Shown here piece after piece: positions 16,957-24,965 of a stretch of DNA of 64,000 nt. How positions within the stretch are numbered: position 1 is the first letter of the stretch; every line of letters begins with the position of its first letter. The stretch covers positions 310,001 through 374,000 of the forward strand of contig NZ_SFCC01000005.1 in assembly GCF_004214935.1 (NCBI RefSeq), read 5' to 3'. Origin of the DNA: Amycolatopsis suaedae (GTDB lineage Bacteria > Actinomycetota > Actinomycetes > Mycobacteriales > Pseudonocardiaceae). The notes beneath the pieces were generated by a model. It saw nothing but the letters and a program-made list of their open reading frames with translations. It ran no database searches and had not been told where the DNA came from. A program made the position numbers and the translations under genes.

Positions 16957-18231
16957 ATGCCCGATTCATCGTTCAGGGTACTTGTCGTCGGCGGTGGCAT
17001 CGGAGGTCTTTGCCTGGCTCAGGGGCTGAAACGCGCCGGGGTCGACGTCGCGGTGTACGAACGCGACCGTACCAGGACCGATCGCCTGGAAGGGTACCGG
17101 ATTCACATCGATCCGGACGGCGCGAAGGCACTGAACGCGTGCCTCCCGGAAAAGGTCTGGGACACGTTCGTCGAGAGCACGGTCGATCTCGGGAGTTTCC
17201 GATTTATGACCGAGCAACTACAGCAGCTCATGGTAATGGAACCGGAAGCCCACGAATCGCCCGACTCCGGTCCGACGGAACGGTCGCACGCCATCGACCG
17301 TGTCACGTTGCGTGAAGTTCTCCTCACCGATCTCGACGACGTGCTGCATTTCGACAAGAAGTTCGAACGGTACGAACGCGCGGCCGACGGCACGATCACC
17401 GCTCACTTCGCCGACGGCACCACCGCCACGGGCGACGTCCTGGTCGGCGCGGACGGCGTCAACTCGCCGGTTCGCCGCCAGTACCTGCCGCAGGTCGAAC
17501 GCGTGGACACCAACGCGTACGGCATCGGCCTCAAGCTCCCGCTCACCGACGAGGTGCGTTCCTGGCTGGAACCCCCACTGTCCACGGGCCGCAGCATGAT
17601 CATGGCTCCCGCTCCGTTCTTCCTCTCGATCTCGGTGTTCGACCGCACCTCCGGCGCCGCGGACCGCCCGGCCGGCCCCGACGACGCCTACGTCGGCACC
17701 GCGTTCGTGGTGCGGCGCGACGCCTGCCCGGCGAATATCGAGTCACTCGACGGCTCCCAGCTCAAGTCGTTCATCGAACGCCTCATCGGCACCTGGCATC
17801 CGCAGCTGCGCAGGCTCGTCGCCGAGTCCGACCCGGAGAGCACGCTTCTGGTGCCCTACAAGACGTCCGTCCCGATCGAGCCGTGGGAGACCACCAACGT
17901 CACGCTGCTCGGCGACGCCGTGCACAGCATGTCGCCGGTGGGCGGGCTCGGCGGAAACACCGCCCTGCGCGACGCCGACCTGCTGTGCCGGCAGCTCGTG
18001 TCGGTCCGGGACGGCGCGGCGAAGGCACCCGACGCCATCCGGGTCTACGAGGCCGCCATGCTGGAGTACGGGTTCGCCGCCGTCCGCAAGGCACTGCGCT
18101 ACCAGAAGCAGGGCCTGCAGAGCAACCGGATCGCGGTCGCACTGTCCCAGGTGTTCTTCCGCTTCCTCAACGGGATGATGCAGCGTCGCCAGGCAGCAGG
18201 CCGGGCGGGGAACGGGCGCACACGCGGCTGA
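16957..18231 (+). CDS. FAD-dependent monooxygenase
   Basis: A 424-residue group A flavin monooxygenase. The FAD-binding motif VLVVGGGIGGLCLAQGL (residues 9-25) is followed by VAVYERD, the middle motif VGADGVNSPVRR and the second FAD motif LLGDAVHSMSPVGGLGGNTA. I chose the ATG at 16957 because GGGAGG lies 10 bases before it; an ATG at 16909 has no ribosome site. Enzymes of this kind hydroxylate or epoxidise small aromatic or natural-product substrates. It runs opposite to the core thiopeptide genes, its stop 5 bases from theirs, and would be a tailoring oxygenase of the cluster. Confidence 0.8.
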   Translation: MPDSSFRVLVVGGGIGGLCLAQGLKRAGVDVAVYERDRTRTDRLEGYRIHIDPDGAKALNACLPEKVWDTFVESTVDLGSFRFMTEQLQQLMVMEPEAHESPDSGPTERSHAIDRVTLREVLLTDLDDVLHFDKKFERYERAADGTITAHFADGTTATGDVLVGADGVNSPVRRQYLPQVERVDTNAYGIGLKLPLTDEVRSWLEPPLSTGRSMIMAPAPFFLSISVFDRTSGAADRPAGPDDAYVGTAFVVRRDACPANIESLDGSQLKSFIERLIGTWHPQLRRLVAESDPESTLLVPYKTSVPIEPWETTNVTLLGDAVHSMSPVGGLGGNTALRDADLLCRQLVSVRDGAAKAPDAIRVYEAAMLEYGFAAVRKALRYQKQGLQSNRIAVALSQVFFRFLNGMMQRRQAAGRAGNGRTRG

Positions 18232-18236
18232 CCACC

Positions 18237-19784
18237 TCAGCGCCAGGCGGCTTCGTAGAAGTCGCCTGGCGCCTTGCCCGCTCCGATCATGACCTGGATC
18301 AGCGCGGTCAGCCGGGTTCCACCGAGGCCGAGCAGCCGGTTGGTCGCCAGCACGTCGTAGCCGAGGCTGGCGTGGCAACGCAGTCCCAGCGCGGCCGCGG
18401 CCAGGTAGAGCCGCTGGGTGACGATCCCGGCCTCGATGTTCTGCATGCGGTACCACCGGTCACCGTGCACCTCGAAGCCGGACTCGTAGTCGCCTGCCGG
18501 GTAGACACACAGGTTCGTGTGGGTCAGGTTGAACAGCTTGAACAGCAGGGCTTCCTGGAACTCGTCGCCGAGGTCGGCCGCGGTGACCAGCTCCAGGCGC
18601 GGCGCGGCGGCCGCCGGATCGAACCGGTAGACGCCCGGCTCGACGCCGCTGACCCGGTTGATCGCGCAGAACAGCGAGGTGTGCCGCACTCGCGGCTGCT
18701 CACCGTCGAGGTCGCTGGTGTAGCCACCCGTGGCCGCCGTCAGCAGCGCCGACAGGGTGTCCGCGCTCATGTCGGCAGGCACGAAGTAACCCATCGACGA
18801 CCGCCGGCGTGCCAGGCCCGCCAGCAGGTCCACCCGCCGTCGCGGCAGTTCCGCCGTTCCGTCCTTCGGCACCCCGCCCACGTCGATCTCGGGCAGGGCA
18901 CCACGCGCCCGGAAGTAGTCCACATCGGACAGCCGGGATGCCAGGTGGGTGTGTTCCTGTGCCGGGCGGTCGCGCAGCGTCCACTCCCGCTCGGCCCGGG
19001 AACCGGTCCCGGTCCGGGAGGGCAGCACCCCGGCCTCGTCCCGGGACAGCCGCGCCGCCGACGCGGGCACGCTCTCCCGGTCGTCCAGCGTGACCGCCGC
19101 GTAGACGCTCTCCCGCAGCGGATCCAGCCGCAGCAGGCGGTCGAGCTGGTCGTCGACGAACTGGTACCGCACCGCCGCGGGCAGGCCGTGCCCGTCGGCG
19201 AGCGCGAGCAGTTGCCCGATGACGACGCCCAGGTCCATCCCGCACAGCCGGTAGGTGAGTTCGCCGTACTTGAAGGCGTTCTTCCAGAAGAACACGCTGG
19301 TCAGCAACGTCAGACCGGGACTGGCGGCCGGCTGCCCGAGCGCGGCGGCCAGCTCCGGTGTCCAGTCGCCCTCCCGCAGGGTCACCAGTGCGTGGTGGGC
19401 GGCGTCGTAGTGGTAGACCCCCGCCGGCCACGGGCCGTCCGGTCCGGCGACGACGTAGAGTTCCGCGGGGAAGCGTGATCCGCCCGACGGCACCGGGCGC
19501 AGCGTGTTCCTGGCCAGTTTCGCGCCGCCGGGTGGCTCGGCGCCCCGGGTCCCGATGACCCTGCGCAGTGCGTCGGCCGCGGTCCAGCGGTAGCGGGTCA
19601 GCCCGTAGCCGTCGGCGAGCAGCCGTGCGGCGGGTTCGTCGTCCAGCTGGATCCGGGGCAGTCCCCGGTACAGCTTGAACTGGCCGGGCGCGTCGTCCCA
19701 GTCGACCTCCTCGGGGATGGGCAGGCCCTCGGCGATCTCGACGTACCGCCGCGCGGCGGTACCGGGGGCCACCAGGCCGGTCAT
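18237..19784 (-). CDS. SagB-type azoline dehydrogenase 1
   Basis: A 515-residue FMN-dependent dehydrogenase with two nitroreductase-like halves. The first half has PVPSGGSRFPAELYVVAGPD and SVFFWKNAFKYGELTYRLC, in which the Lys-Tyr pair corresponds to the catalytic pair of SagB/BcerB enzymes. The second half has NIEAGIVTQRLYLAAAALGL near the C-terminus. It would oxidise thiazolines to thiazoles on the thiopeptide precursor. The start ATG at 19784 overlaps the stop of the gene before it (ATGA), so it is the last gene of the coupled run YcaO-SagB-LanB-SpaB_C-SagB. A second SagB protein is encoded at 23357-24946. Confidence 0.88.
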   Translation of the reverse strand: MTGLVAPGTAARRYVEIAEGLPIPEEVDWDDAPGQFKLYRGLPRIQLDDEPAARLLADGYGLTRYRWTAADALRRVIGTRGAEPPGGAKLARNTLRPVPSGGSRFPAELYVVAGPDGPWPAGVYHYDAAHHALVTLREGDWTPELAAALGQPAASPGLTLLTSVFFWKNAFKYGELTYRLCGMDLGVVIGQLLALADGHGLPAAVRYQFVDDQLDRLLRLDPLRESVYAAVTLDDRESVPASAARLSRDEAGVLPSRTGTGSRAEREWTLRDRPAQEHTHLASRLSDVDYFRARGALPEIDVGGVPKDGTAELPRRRVDLLAGLARRRSSMGYFVPADMSADTLSALLTAATGGYTSDLDGEQPRVRHTSLFCAINRVSGVEPGVYRFDPAAAAPRLELVTAADLGDEFQEALLFKLFNLTHTNLCVYPAGDYESGFEVHGDRWYRMQNIEAGIVTQRLYLAAAALGLRCHASLGYDVLATNRLLGLGGTRLTALIQVMIGAGKAPGDFYEAAWR

Positions 19785-20758
19785 CCGGGCACCCCCGCGG
19801 CTTCGGTGGTGGCACGCAGGAGCAGGTACATCAGGTAGGCCTCTTCCGGCAGCGAGATTCCCAGGCGGTTGTTGTGCATGTGTGAGCAGAACAGCAGGAC
19901 GCTGCCCAGTTCGGCGTCCGCACCGTCCACACGCGACATGAGAACCTCGGCCGGCGTGAACAGCCCCCGCTCCCGCAACGCGGCCAGCTCCGCCCGCAGC
20001 GTCCGCACCGAGGACAGCCACCGGGTCACGGCCGACGGCGGACCGGCTTCGGGTTCGCCCGCGAGGCGGGTGATCTCCTCGACCAGGGCGATCAGCCGTG
20101 GTCGCTGACGCTGGTACTTCTCCTCGAACCGCCGCTCACCGGCGTCGGCGTCACCGAACAGCAGCCGCCGCCCCCAGTCCCGCTGACCGGTGGCGAGATA
20201 GCCGGGCAGCGCGTCGGCGCTCCCCGCGGCCGTCAGCGCGCACACGAGCATCATCGCCAGCGCCTGCCCGGTGCGCCGTCCGGGGTCGGCGGAGGCGGCG
20301 AGCACCTCCGCGACAAGCGCGCTGGACTCGGTGAAGTTGCGTTCCACCGCCCGCATCGCCTCGGGTGTCCCGCCGTAGCGGGCGTACTCCGGCTGGTAGG
20401 CGACGTGGTGGACGGAGTTGTTCGGCCGCAACGGCTCGACCTCGTCCTGGCCGCGTTCGATGGACACGAGCGGGCCGGCGACGCGCAGGTAGTCCTCCTC
20501 GCTGATCACCGTCCGCGACGGGCTGGCGGCGAGGAAACCGCCGATGTGCTGTTCGACCGGCCCGGTGACGTCGGCCGGCGTCCGCAGCCGCAGCCGCAGG
20601 TGCGGCCCGCCCTGCCAGTGGCGGACGAAGAAGTACCCGTCGAGGTGTCCCCGTCCGGTCAGGTCGGCGGCCAGCGGGCGCACCGCGCCGGTGATCAGCT
20701 CGTCGAGCGAATCGTGGTAGTGGATGTGGACGCTGGTCCAGTCCGGTGTCACGGTCAC
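19781..20758 (-). CDS. LanB-type elimination protein (SpaB_C domain)
   Basis: A 325-residue protein of the thiopeptide-type bacteriocin biosynthesis (SpaB_C) family. The N-terminal signature GYFFVRHWQGGPHLRLRLRT and the C-terminal SHMHNNRLGISLPEEAYLMY are both characteristic. In split thiopeptide dehydratases a large protein glutamylates Ser/Thr and a small one of this family eliminates glutamate to give dehydroalanine. Its GTG start overlaps the stop of the large dehydratase (GTGA), which argues that it is the elimination partner. The related protein at 32154-33233 is then the better pyridine-synthase candidate; the two roles cannot be told apart by motif alone. Confidence 0.82.
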   Translation of the reverse strand: MTVTPDWTSVHIHYHDSLDELITGAVRPLAADLTGRGHLDGYFFVRHWQGGPHLRLRLRTPADVTGPVEQHIGGFLAASPSRTVISEEDYLRVAGPLVSIERGQDEVEPLRPNNSVHHVAYQPEYARYGGTPEAMRAVERNFTESSALVAEVLAASADPGRRTGQALAMMLVCALTAAGSADALPGYLATGQRDWGRRLLFGDADAGERRFEEKYQRQRPRLIALVEEITRLAGEPEAGPPSAVTRWLSSVRTLRAELAALRERGLFTPAEVLMSRVDGADAELGSVLLFCSHMHNNRLGISLPEEAYLMYLLLRATTEAAGVPG

Positions 20759-23346
20759 GGCTTCCCACCCAACTCGATCACGAACTCCGCCGCACGCAGT
20801 TCACCGTCCTGCTCGACGACGGCCTCCCCCCGGCCGGGGAGCATCTCCTCGAACACCAGCAGCTGATCGGTGCCGGTGACCACCTCGTCGAGCACGTCCA
20901 GCAGCAGCGGGCTGCCGAAGTCGACGTACACCGGCTTGCGTGTCTTGTCGAACAGACCGTCCACACGCGACCGCTGGGACGGCGTGCCCCGCCCGGCCAT
21001 CGCCCGGACGAAGCACCGCCGCGGCAGGCCGTGCCGCCTGCGCCACCGGTTGACCTCCAGCAGGTACTCCACCGCGGACAGCGTGCCCCGCCGGGGCAGC
21101 ACCGCGGCCGGGGCGGCCCAGGTGGCCCGGTTGACCACCAGCGAGCCCAGCACCAGCCGCGGATGGCGGCGGACACCGTCGTGCTCGGCCGTCGGTGACG
21201 CGGTGGCCAGGTGCTTGACGAACTCGAACCGCGGCACGGCCTGACCGAACATCTGGATGAGAAAGCGGTAGGCCGGAGGCAGCAGGAACTCCACCATGAC
21301 ACCGGTGTGCACCGGCGTGACGGTGGTCCCGTGGTCCTTCGACACCAGGCGCAGCTCGCCGGCCGCCGGGTCGTGGACGACCTGCAGATCGGCCAGCGCG
21401 AGCCGGTTCTCCTCCGGCCGCCCGCTGGTGCTGAGCGGGTAGCTGATCTCGTCGCGGCTGACCGGGTGGGTCAGGTTGAGGTTGGAGCCCACGGTGCCGG
21501 TGATCTCGGCGACGTGCCCAGGCCGCCGCGCCGGATCGGGCAGGTCGAAGGTGCCGAGGCCCGCCATGCGGTCCAGCCGCAGTAGCCTGGCCCGGCTGCG
21601 CCCGTGGCCGGTCATCAGCTCGTTCAGTACCGCGGTGACACCACCGTCAGGGGCGGCCATCGGCTGCACGTAGCACGCCATCGACTCGATGGGACGCACG
21701 AAGGCGGGCAGGCGGGCGGCGAAGTCCCGCAGCCACGCGCCGTCGAGGTGACGCACGCCGGCGTCGTCGGCGGGCAGCGCGGCGACCGCGCCGGCCAGTT
21801 CCGCCTGCAGTCCGGCCAGGGTGTCCAGGCGGGCCGGCCCGACGCGCGGCACCGGGAACGCGCGTTCGTAGCAGGTGGCGAGGTCCGCACCGGCCGGTGT
21901 GCCCAGCTCGCGGCAGAACGCGCGGTAGAAGTCCAGGAACGGCACCTGCTCGCCGGGGCCGTGGTGCCGGGTGAAGAACGCCTCGGCGGCGATCCGGCCG
22001 GGCAGGAACCGGTCGTAGAGACCGGCCAGGTGCCGCACCAGGTCCAGCTCGCCGAGCAGTTCCCGCCACGGCCGCACCGGCACGTCGGAGCCGGGTCCGG
22101 CCACGAGCACGTCCTCGTAGAACACGTTCTTCGGGAAGTTGTCGCCGGTGGCGTCCCAGCCGAGCTGGCCGTAGAGATCGGTGAGCCGCCGGGTGATGCC
22201 CGCGGACCTGTCCAGCCGCCCGCCCTCGCCGCTCGCGTAGCCCGCCAGGTCGTCGCGCAGCGCGGCGACGGTGGACCGGACCCGCTCCACCCGCTCCCCG
22301 GTGAAGTCCTCCAGCGCGCGGACGAGTGCACCCAGCTGGTCGGTCTCGTCGTCCGCGATGCCGAACCCGATCTCGACCAGGCCGACGTCGACGAGCTTGT
22401 CGAGAAAGCCGGCGATCTCCTCGCTGCGGTCGGCACGTTCCAGCCCGGCCAGCGCGCGCACCACACCGCCGTGGGTCCGGTCGGCACCGTGCCGGATCTG
22501 GTGCAGGAAACGGCGCAGTGTCGGCGTGCGGGCCAGCTCGATGACGGCTTCGCCGTCCCGGCGGCCCAGGAACCGGATCGCCCGCTCGTCCTCGACGACA
22601 CTGCTGTTGACCGACAACGTCAGGTGCGGCCGGATCTCCGGCCAGCCGGACAGCGTGCGCGGGATCTGCTGCTGGGTGAAGGCGTTCAGCTCGACGACGC
22701 TTACCCGCTGCGCGCCGACGACGTACCGCGGCCGGTCCGCCACGGTGCCGGTGTCCACCCAGCGGCCCTGGGTGGTGCTGGTGAACGTGCTGTACGGGCT
22801 GGTCTTTCCGGCCAGCCTGGACACGTACTTGGCGAGCTTGCGCTCCAGCTTGCGGTCGGCGCGGCCGGGGTCGGCACGGTCGAGGCTGAACAGCAGGTCC
22901 CTGCTCGCCAGGACCAGGCCGTCCCGTAACGCGGGCGCGGCGGCGAGTTCGTGCAGGGCCCGGCGGCGGCGCGACGCGTCCCGCGGCAGGCCTGCCTCGA
23001 CGGTACGCAGCAGCTCCGCCCGCCGCCGGAACCGCTCGTGCCACCGCTTCAGGTCCCCGGCCAGCCCGCCGGGCAGCTCCTCGTACGGGATGTCCTTCGG
23101 CTCGCGTGCCTGGAAGACCGCCCGGCGCAGTGCGATCAGCCGGCGGCGCAACGCGGTGTCGCCGGTCTGCCCGATGACCTCGTGCAGGCCGTCCGACAGC
23201 ACGGCTCCCTGCCGCACCAGCCACTGTTCGAGGTCGAGTGCCTCCTCCACCAGCTCGGCGGCGTGCCCGCCGTCCAGCCGGTCGAGCGCCGCCAGCGGGA
23301 GGCCGGCGATCCGGACGACGAACGTGGGGTCGACAGTTGGACTCAC
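20755..23346 (-). CDS. Lantibiotic-type dehydratase, glutamylation subunit
   Basis: An 863-residue protein of the LanB N-terminal (Lant_dehydr_N) family, which transfers glutamate from glutamyl-tRNA to Ser/Thr of the precursor. Family marks are RKLERKLAKYVSRLAGKTSP followed by YSTFTSTTQGRW near residue 200, TLSVNSSVVEDERAIRFLGR, and PVSRDEISYPLSTSGRPEEN towards the end. The elimination domain is absent and is encoded separately by the next gene, as in thiopeptide and goadsporin clusters. The start is the GTG at 23346, with GGGGG 6 bases before it, just after the stop of the SagB gene; the longer frame starts inside that gene. Confidence 0.87.
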   Translation of the reverse strand: MSPTVDPTFVVRIAGLPLAALDRLDGGHAAELVEEALDLEQWLVRQGAVLSDGLHEVIGQTGDTALRRRLIALRRAVFQAREPKDIPYEELPGGLAGDLKRWHERFRRRAELLRTVEAGLPRDASRRRRALHELAAAPALRDGLVLASRDLLFSLDRADPGRADRKLERKLAKYVSRLAGKTSPYSTFTSTTQGRWVDTGTVADRPRYVVGAQRVSVVELNAFTQQQIPRTLSGWPEIRPHLTLSVNSSVVEDERAIRFLGRRDGEAVIELARTPTLRRFLHQIRHGADRTHGGVVRALAGLERADRSEEIAGFLDKLVDVGLVEIGFGIADDETDQLGALVRALEDFTGERVERVRSTVAALRDDLAGYASGEGGRLDRSAGITRRLTDLYGQLGWDATGDNFPKNVFYEDVLVAGPGSDVPVRPWRELLGELDLVRHLAGLYDRFLPGRIAAEAFFTRHHGPGEQVPFLDFYRAFCRELGTPAGADLATCYERAFPVPRVGPARLDTLAGLQAELAGAVAALPADDAGVRHLDGAWLRDFAARLPAFVRPIESMACYVQPMAAPDGGVTAVLNELMTGHGRSRARLLRLDRMAGLGTFDLPDPARRPGHVAEITGTVGSNLNLTHPVSRDEISYPLSTSGRPEENRLALADLQVVHDPAAGELRLVSKDHGTTVTPVHTGVMVEFLLPPAYRFLIQMFGQAVPRFEFVKHLATASPTAEHDGVRRHPRLVLGSLVVNRATWAAPAAVLPRRGTLSAVEYLLEVNRWRRRHGLPRRCFVRAMAGRGTPSQRSRVDGLFDKTRKPVYVDFGSPLLLDVLDEVVTGTDQLLVFEEMLPGRGEAVVEQDGELRAAEFVIELGGKP

Positions 23347-23356
23347 CGCGAACCCC

Positions 23357-24946
23357 CTAGAACAGCAGCGGGAGCCCGACCTGGACACCCGCCCGGTTGT
23401 GTGCCACGGCGATCTGGAAGAACGGCGTGAGCTTCTCCTCGTCCAGCCGCAGGACCGACTCCACCCCGGCGGCGTCGTAACCGTTGTGCACGCGGGCCGA
23501 CAGGCCGAACGCGGCGCTGAGCACGCTGAGCCGCTGCGCGACGATCCCGGCCTCGATGTTGATCACCCGGTAGGCCCGGTTGCCGAACCTCGCGCTGGCC
23601 GCGGCGTAGTCGGCGGCCAGGTAGCAGACGAAGTTCGACGCGCACAGGTTCAGGTTGGGCACCGGCAGCGCGCCCTGCAGCGGCATGGCGAAGTCGCCCT
23701 CGGCCACCGGGTGCAGGCCGCCGTGCCCACGGCAGAACCGGTAGACGCCGCGTGGCAGCCCGGCGACGTCGAAGGCGACGACGGTCAGGCTCAGCCCCGG
23801 CTCCCCCGTTCCTTCCCGCAGGTCGCTGGCGTACGGGCTGGTCGCGTACCGGACGATTTCCCAGAAGTCCCCGAGCGGCAGGGTCTTCGCCACCGGGTTG
23901 AACAGGACGTTGCCGGAGTTGCGGGTCCGCAGCGCGGAGCCGAGCCCGATCGGCTCCTCCCGAGGGGGCGGCATCGCGACGACTGCGGCGTCGCGGGTGC
24001 ATCGGGGCCGGGCGGCGGGCGCCTCGGGCACCTCGACGGCGAACTCGCCCTCCCCCTCCAGCCACGAGTTGCCCGCGATGGAGGTGAACAGGTCGTCGTG
24101 CGGATGCTCCGGCCCCTCGGCGCGGACGTGCGTGTGCCGCTCCGTCCGGACGGGCGCCGGACCGGGCCGCACCCGCCGTACGACACCGTCCTCGTGGGAG
24201 GCCGGGTACAACGGCAGGACGGCGAAGACGTGTTCCTCGGACGGCTCCAGTCCGAGCAGCGCGCCCGCGTCCCGGTCGAGGAACTGGTAGTGCGCGTGAC
24301 CGCGCAGGCCCAGCGCACCGGCGACGAGCAGTGCGTTGCCCGCCACCATTCCGGCCTCCTGCGAGCACAGCCGGTAGGAGTAGCCGCGGTACTTGTGCGC
24401 GTTCTTCCAGAACAGCGACGACAGCAGCAGGACGGTGTGCGCACCGTCGAGATCGGTGGCCAGTACGCGTTCCAGTTCCGCCCGGTGGTCGCCCTCGCGC
24501 ACGGACTCCAGCGCGTGGTGCAGGTTGTCGTAGTGGTACAGGCCGGCGGGGAGCTGCCCCGCCCCCGCCGTCCACAGGTACAGCTCGGTCGGGAAGTAAC
24601 AACGCGCGGACGCGACGGTACGGTGGTAGGGCCAGACCGCACCCGGCCCCTGGTCCCACCGGGAGAAGCCGTAGCCGTGGTAGAGCAGCGCCGACAGCAG
24701 GTGCTCGTCCGGAGCCGCCGACCGGACGGCAGGCGGGGGCCCGCCGTCCAGCGTCACCCTGGCGTCGCCGATCTCCAGCGGCACGCTCTCCGGCAGGGCG
24801 TACCGCCGCACGCCGCGGTACACCTTGAACGGCAGCGGGTCCGGGCCGATCGGGTCCTCGCTGAGCACCTGCGCGAACAGTTCCTCCGCCTCGTGGACGG
24901 TCCGGCGCAGGTAGTGGTCGCCGAGGTCGGCGTCCCAGTTGCCCAT
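23357..24946 (-). CDS. SagB-type azoline dehydrogenase 2
   Basis: A 529-residue second FMN dehydrogenase, clearly related to the one at 18237-19784 but distant. The first half has ARCYFPTELYLWTAGAG, the FWKNAHKYRGYSYRLCSQEA segment with the Lys-Tyr pair, and HAHYQFLDRDAGALLGLEPS; the second half ends NIEAGIVAQRLSVLSAAFGL. The ATG at 24946 follows GGAGG; a GTG one codon earlier is too close to it. The gene sits between YcaO and LanB. Two such enzymes might share the oxidation of the ten cysteine-derived rings, or one may have lost activity; both keep the Lys-Tyr pair. Confidence 0.87.
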   Translation of the reverse strand: MGNWDADLGDHYLRRTVHEAEELFAQVLSEDPIGPDPLPFKVYRGVRRYALPESVPLEIGDARVTLDGGPPPAVRSAAPDEHLLSALLYHGYGFSRWDQGPGAVWPYHRTVASARCYFPTELYLWTAGAGQLPAGLYHYDNLHHALESVREGDHRAELERVLATDLDGAHTVLLLSSLFWKNAHKYRGYSYRLCSQEAGMVAGNALLVAGALGLRGHAHYQFLDRDAGALLGLEPSEEHVFAVLPLYPASHEDGVVRRVRPGPAPVRTERHTHVRAEGPEHPHDDLFTSIAGNSWLEGEGEFAVEVPEAPAARPRCTRDAAVVAMPPPREEPIGLGSALRTRNSGNVLFNPVAKTLPLGDFWEIVRYATSPYASDLREGTGEPGLSLTVVAFDVAGLPRGVYRFCRGHGGLHPVAEGDFAMPLQGALPVPNLNLCASNFVCYLAADYAAASARFGNRAYRVINIEAGIVAQRLSVLSAAFGLSARVHNGYDAAGVESVLRLDEEKLTPFFQIAVAHNRAGVQVGLPLLF

Positions 24947-24965
24947 CACACCTCCTCGTCGCGGG

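Noticed and set aside
20755..23346. Goadsporin-like linear azole peptide instead of a thiopeptide
   Set aside because: A split LanB alone would fit goadsporin, but a second SpaB_C protein at 32154-33233 and the Ser1/Ser10 spacing of the core favour pyridine formation.
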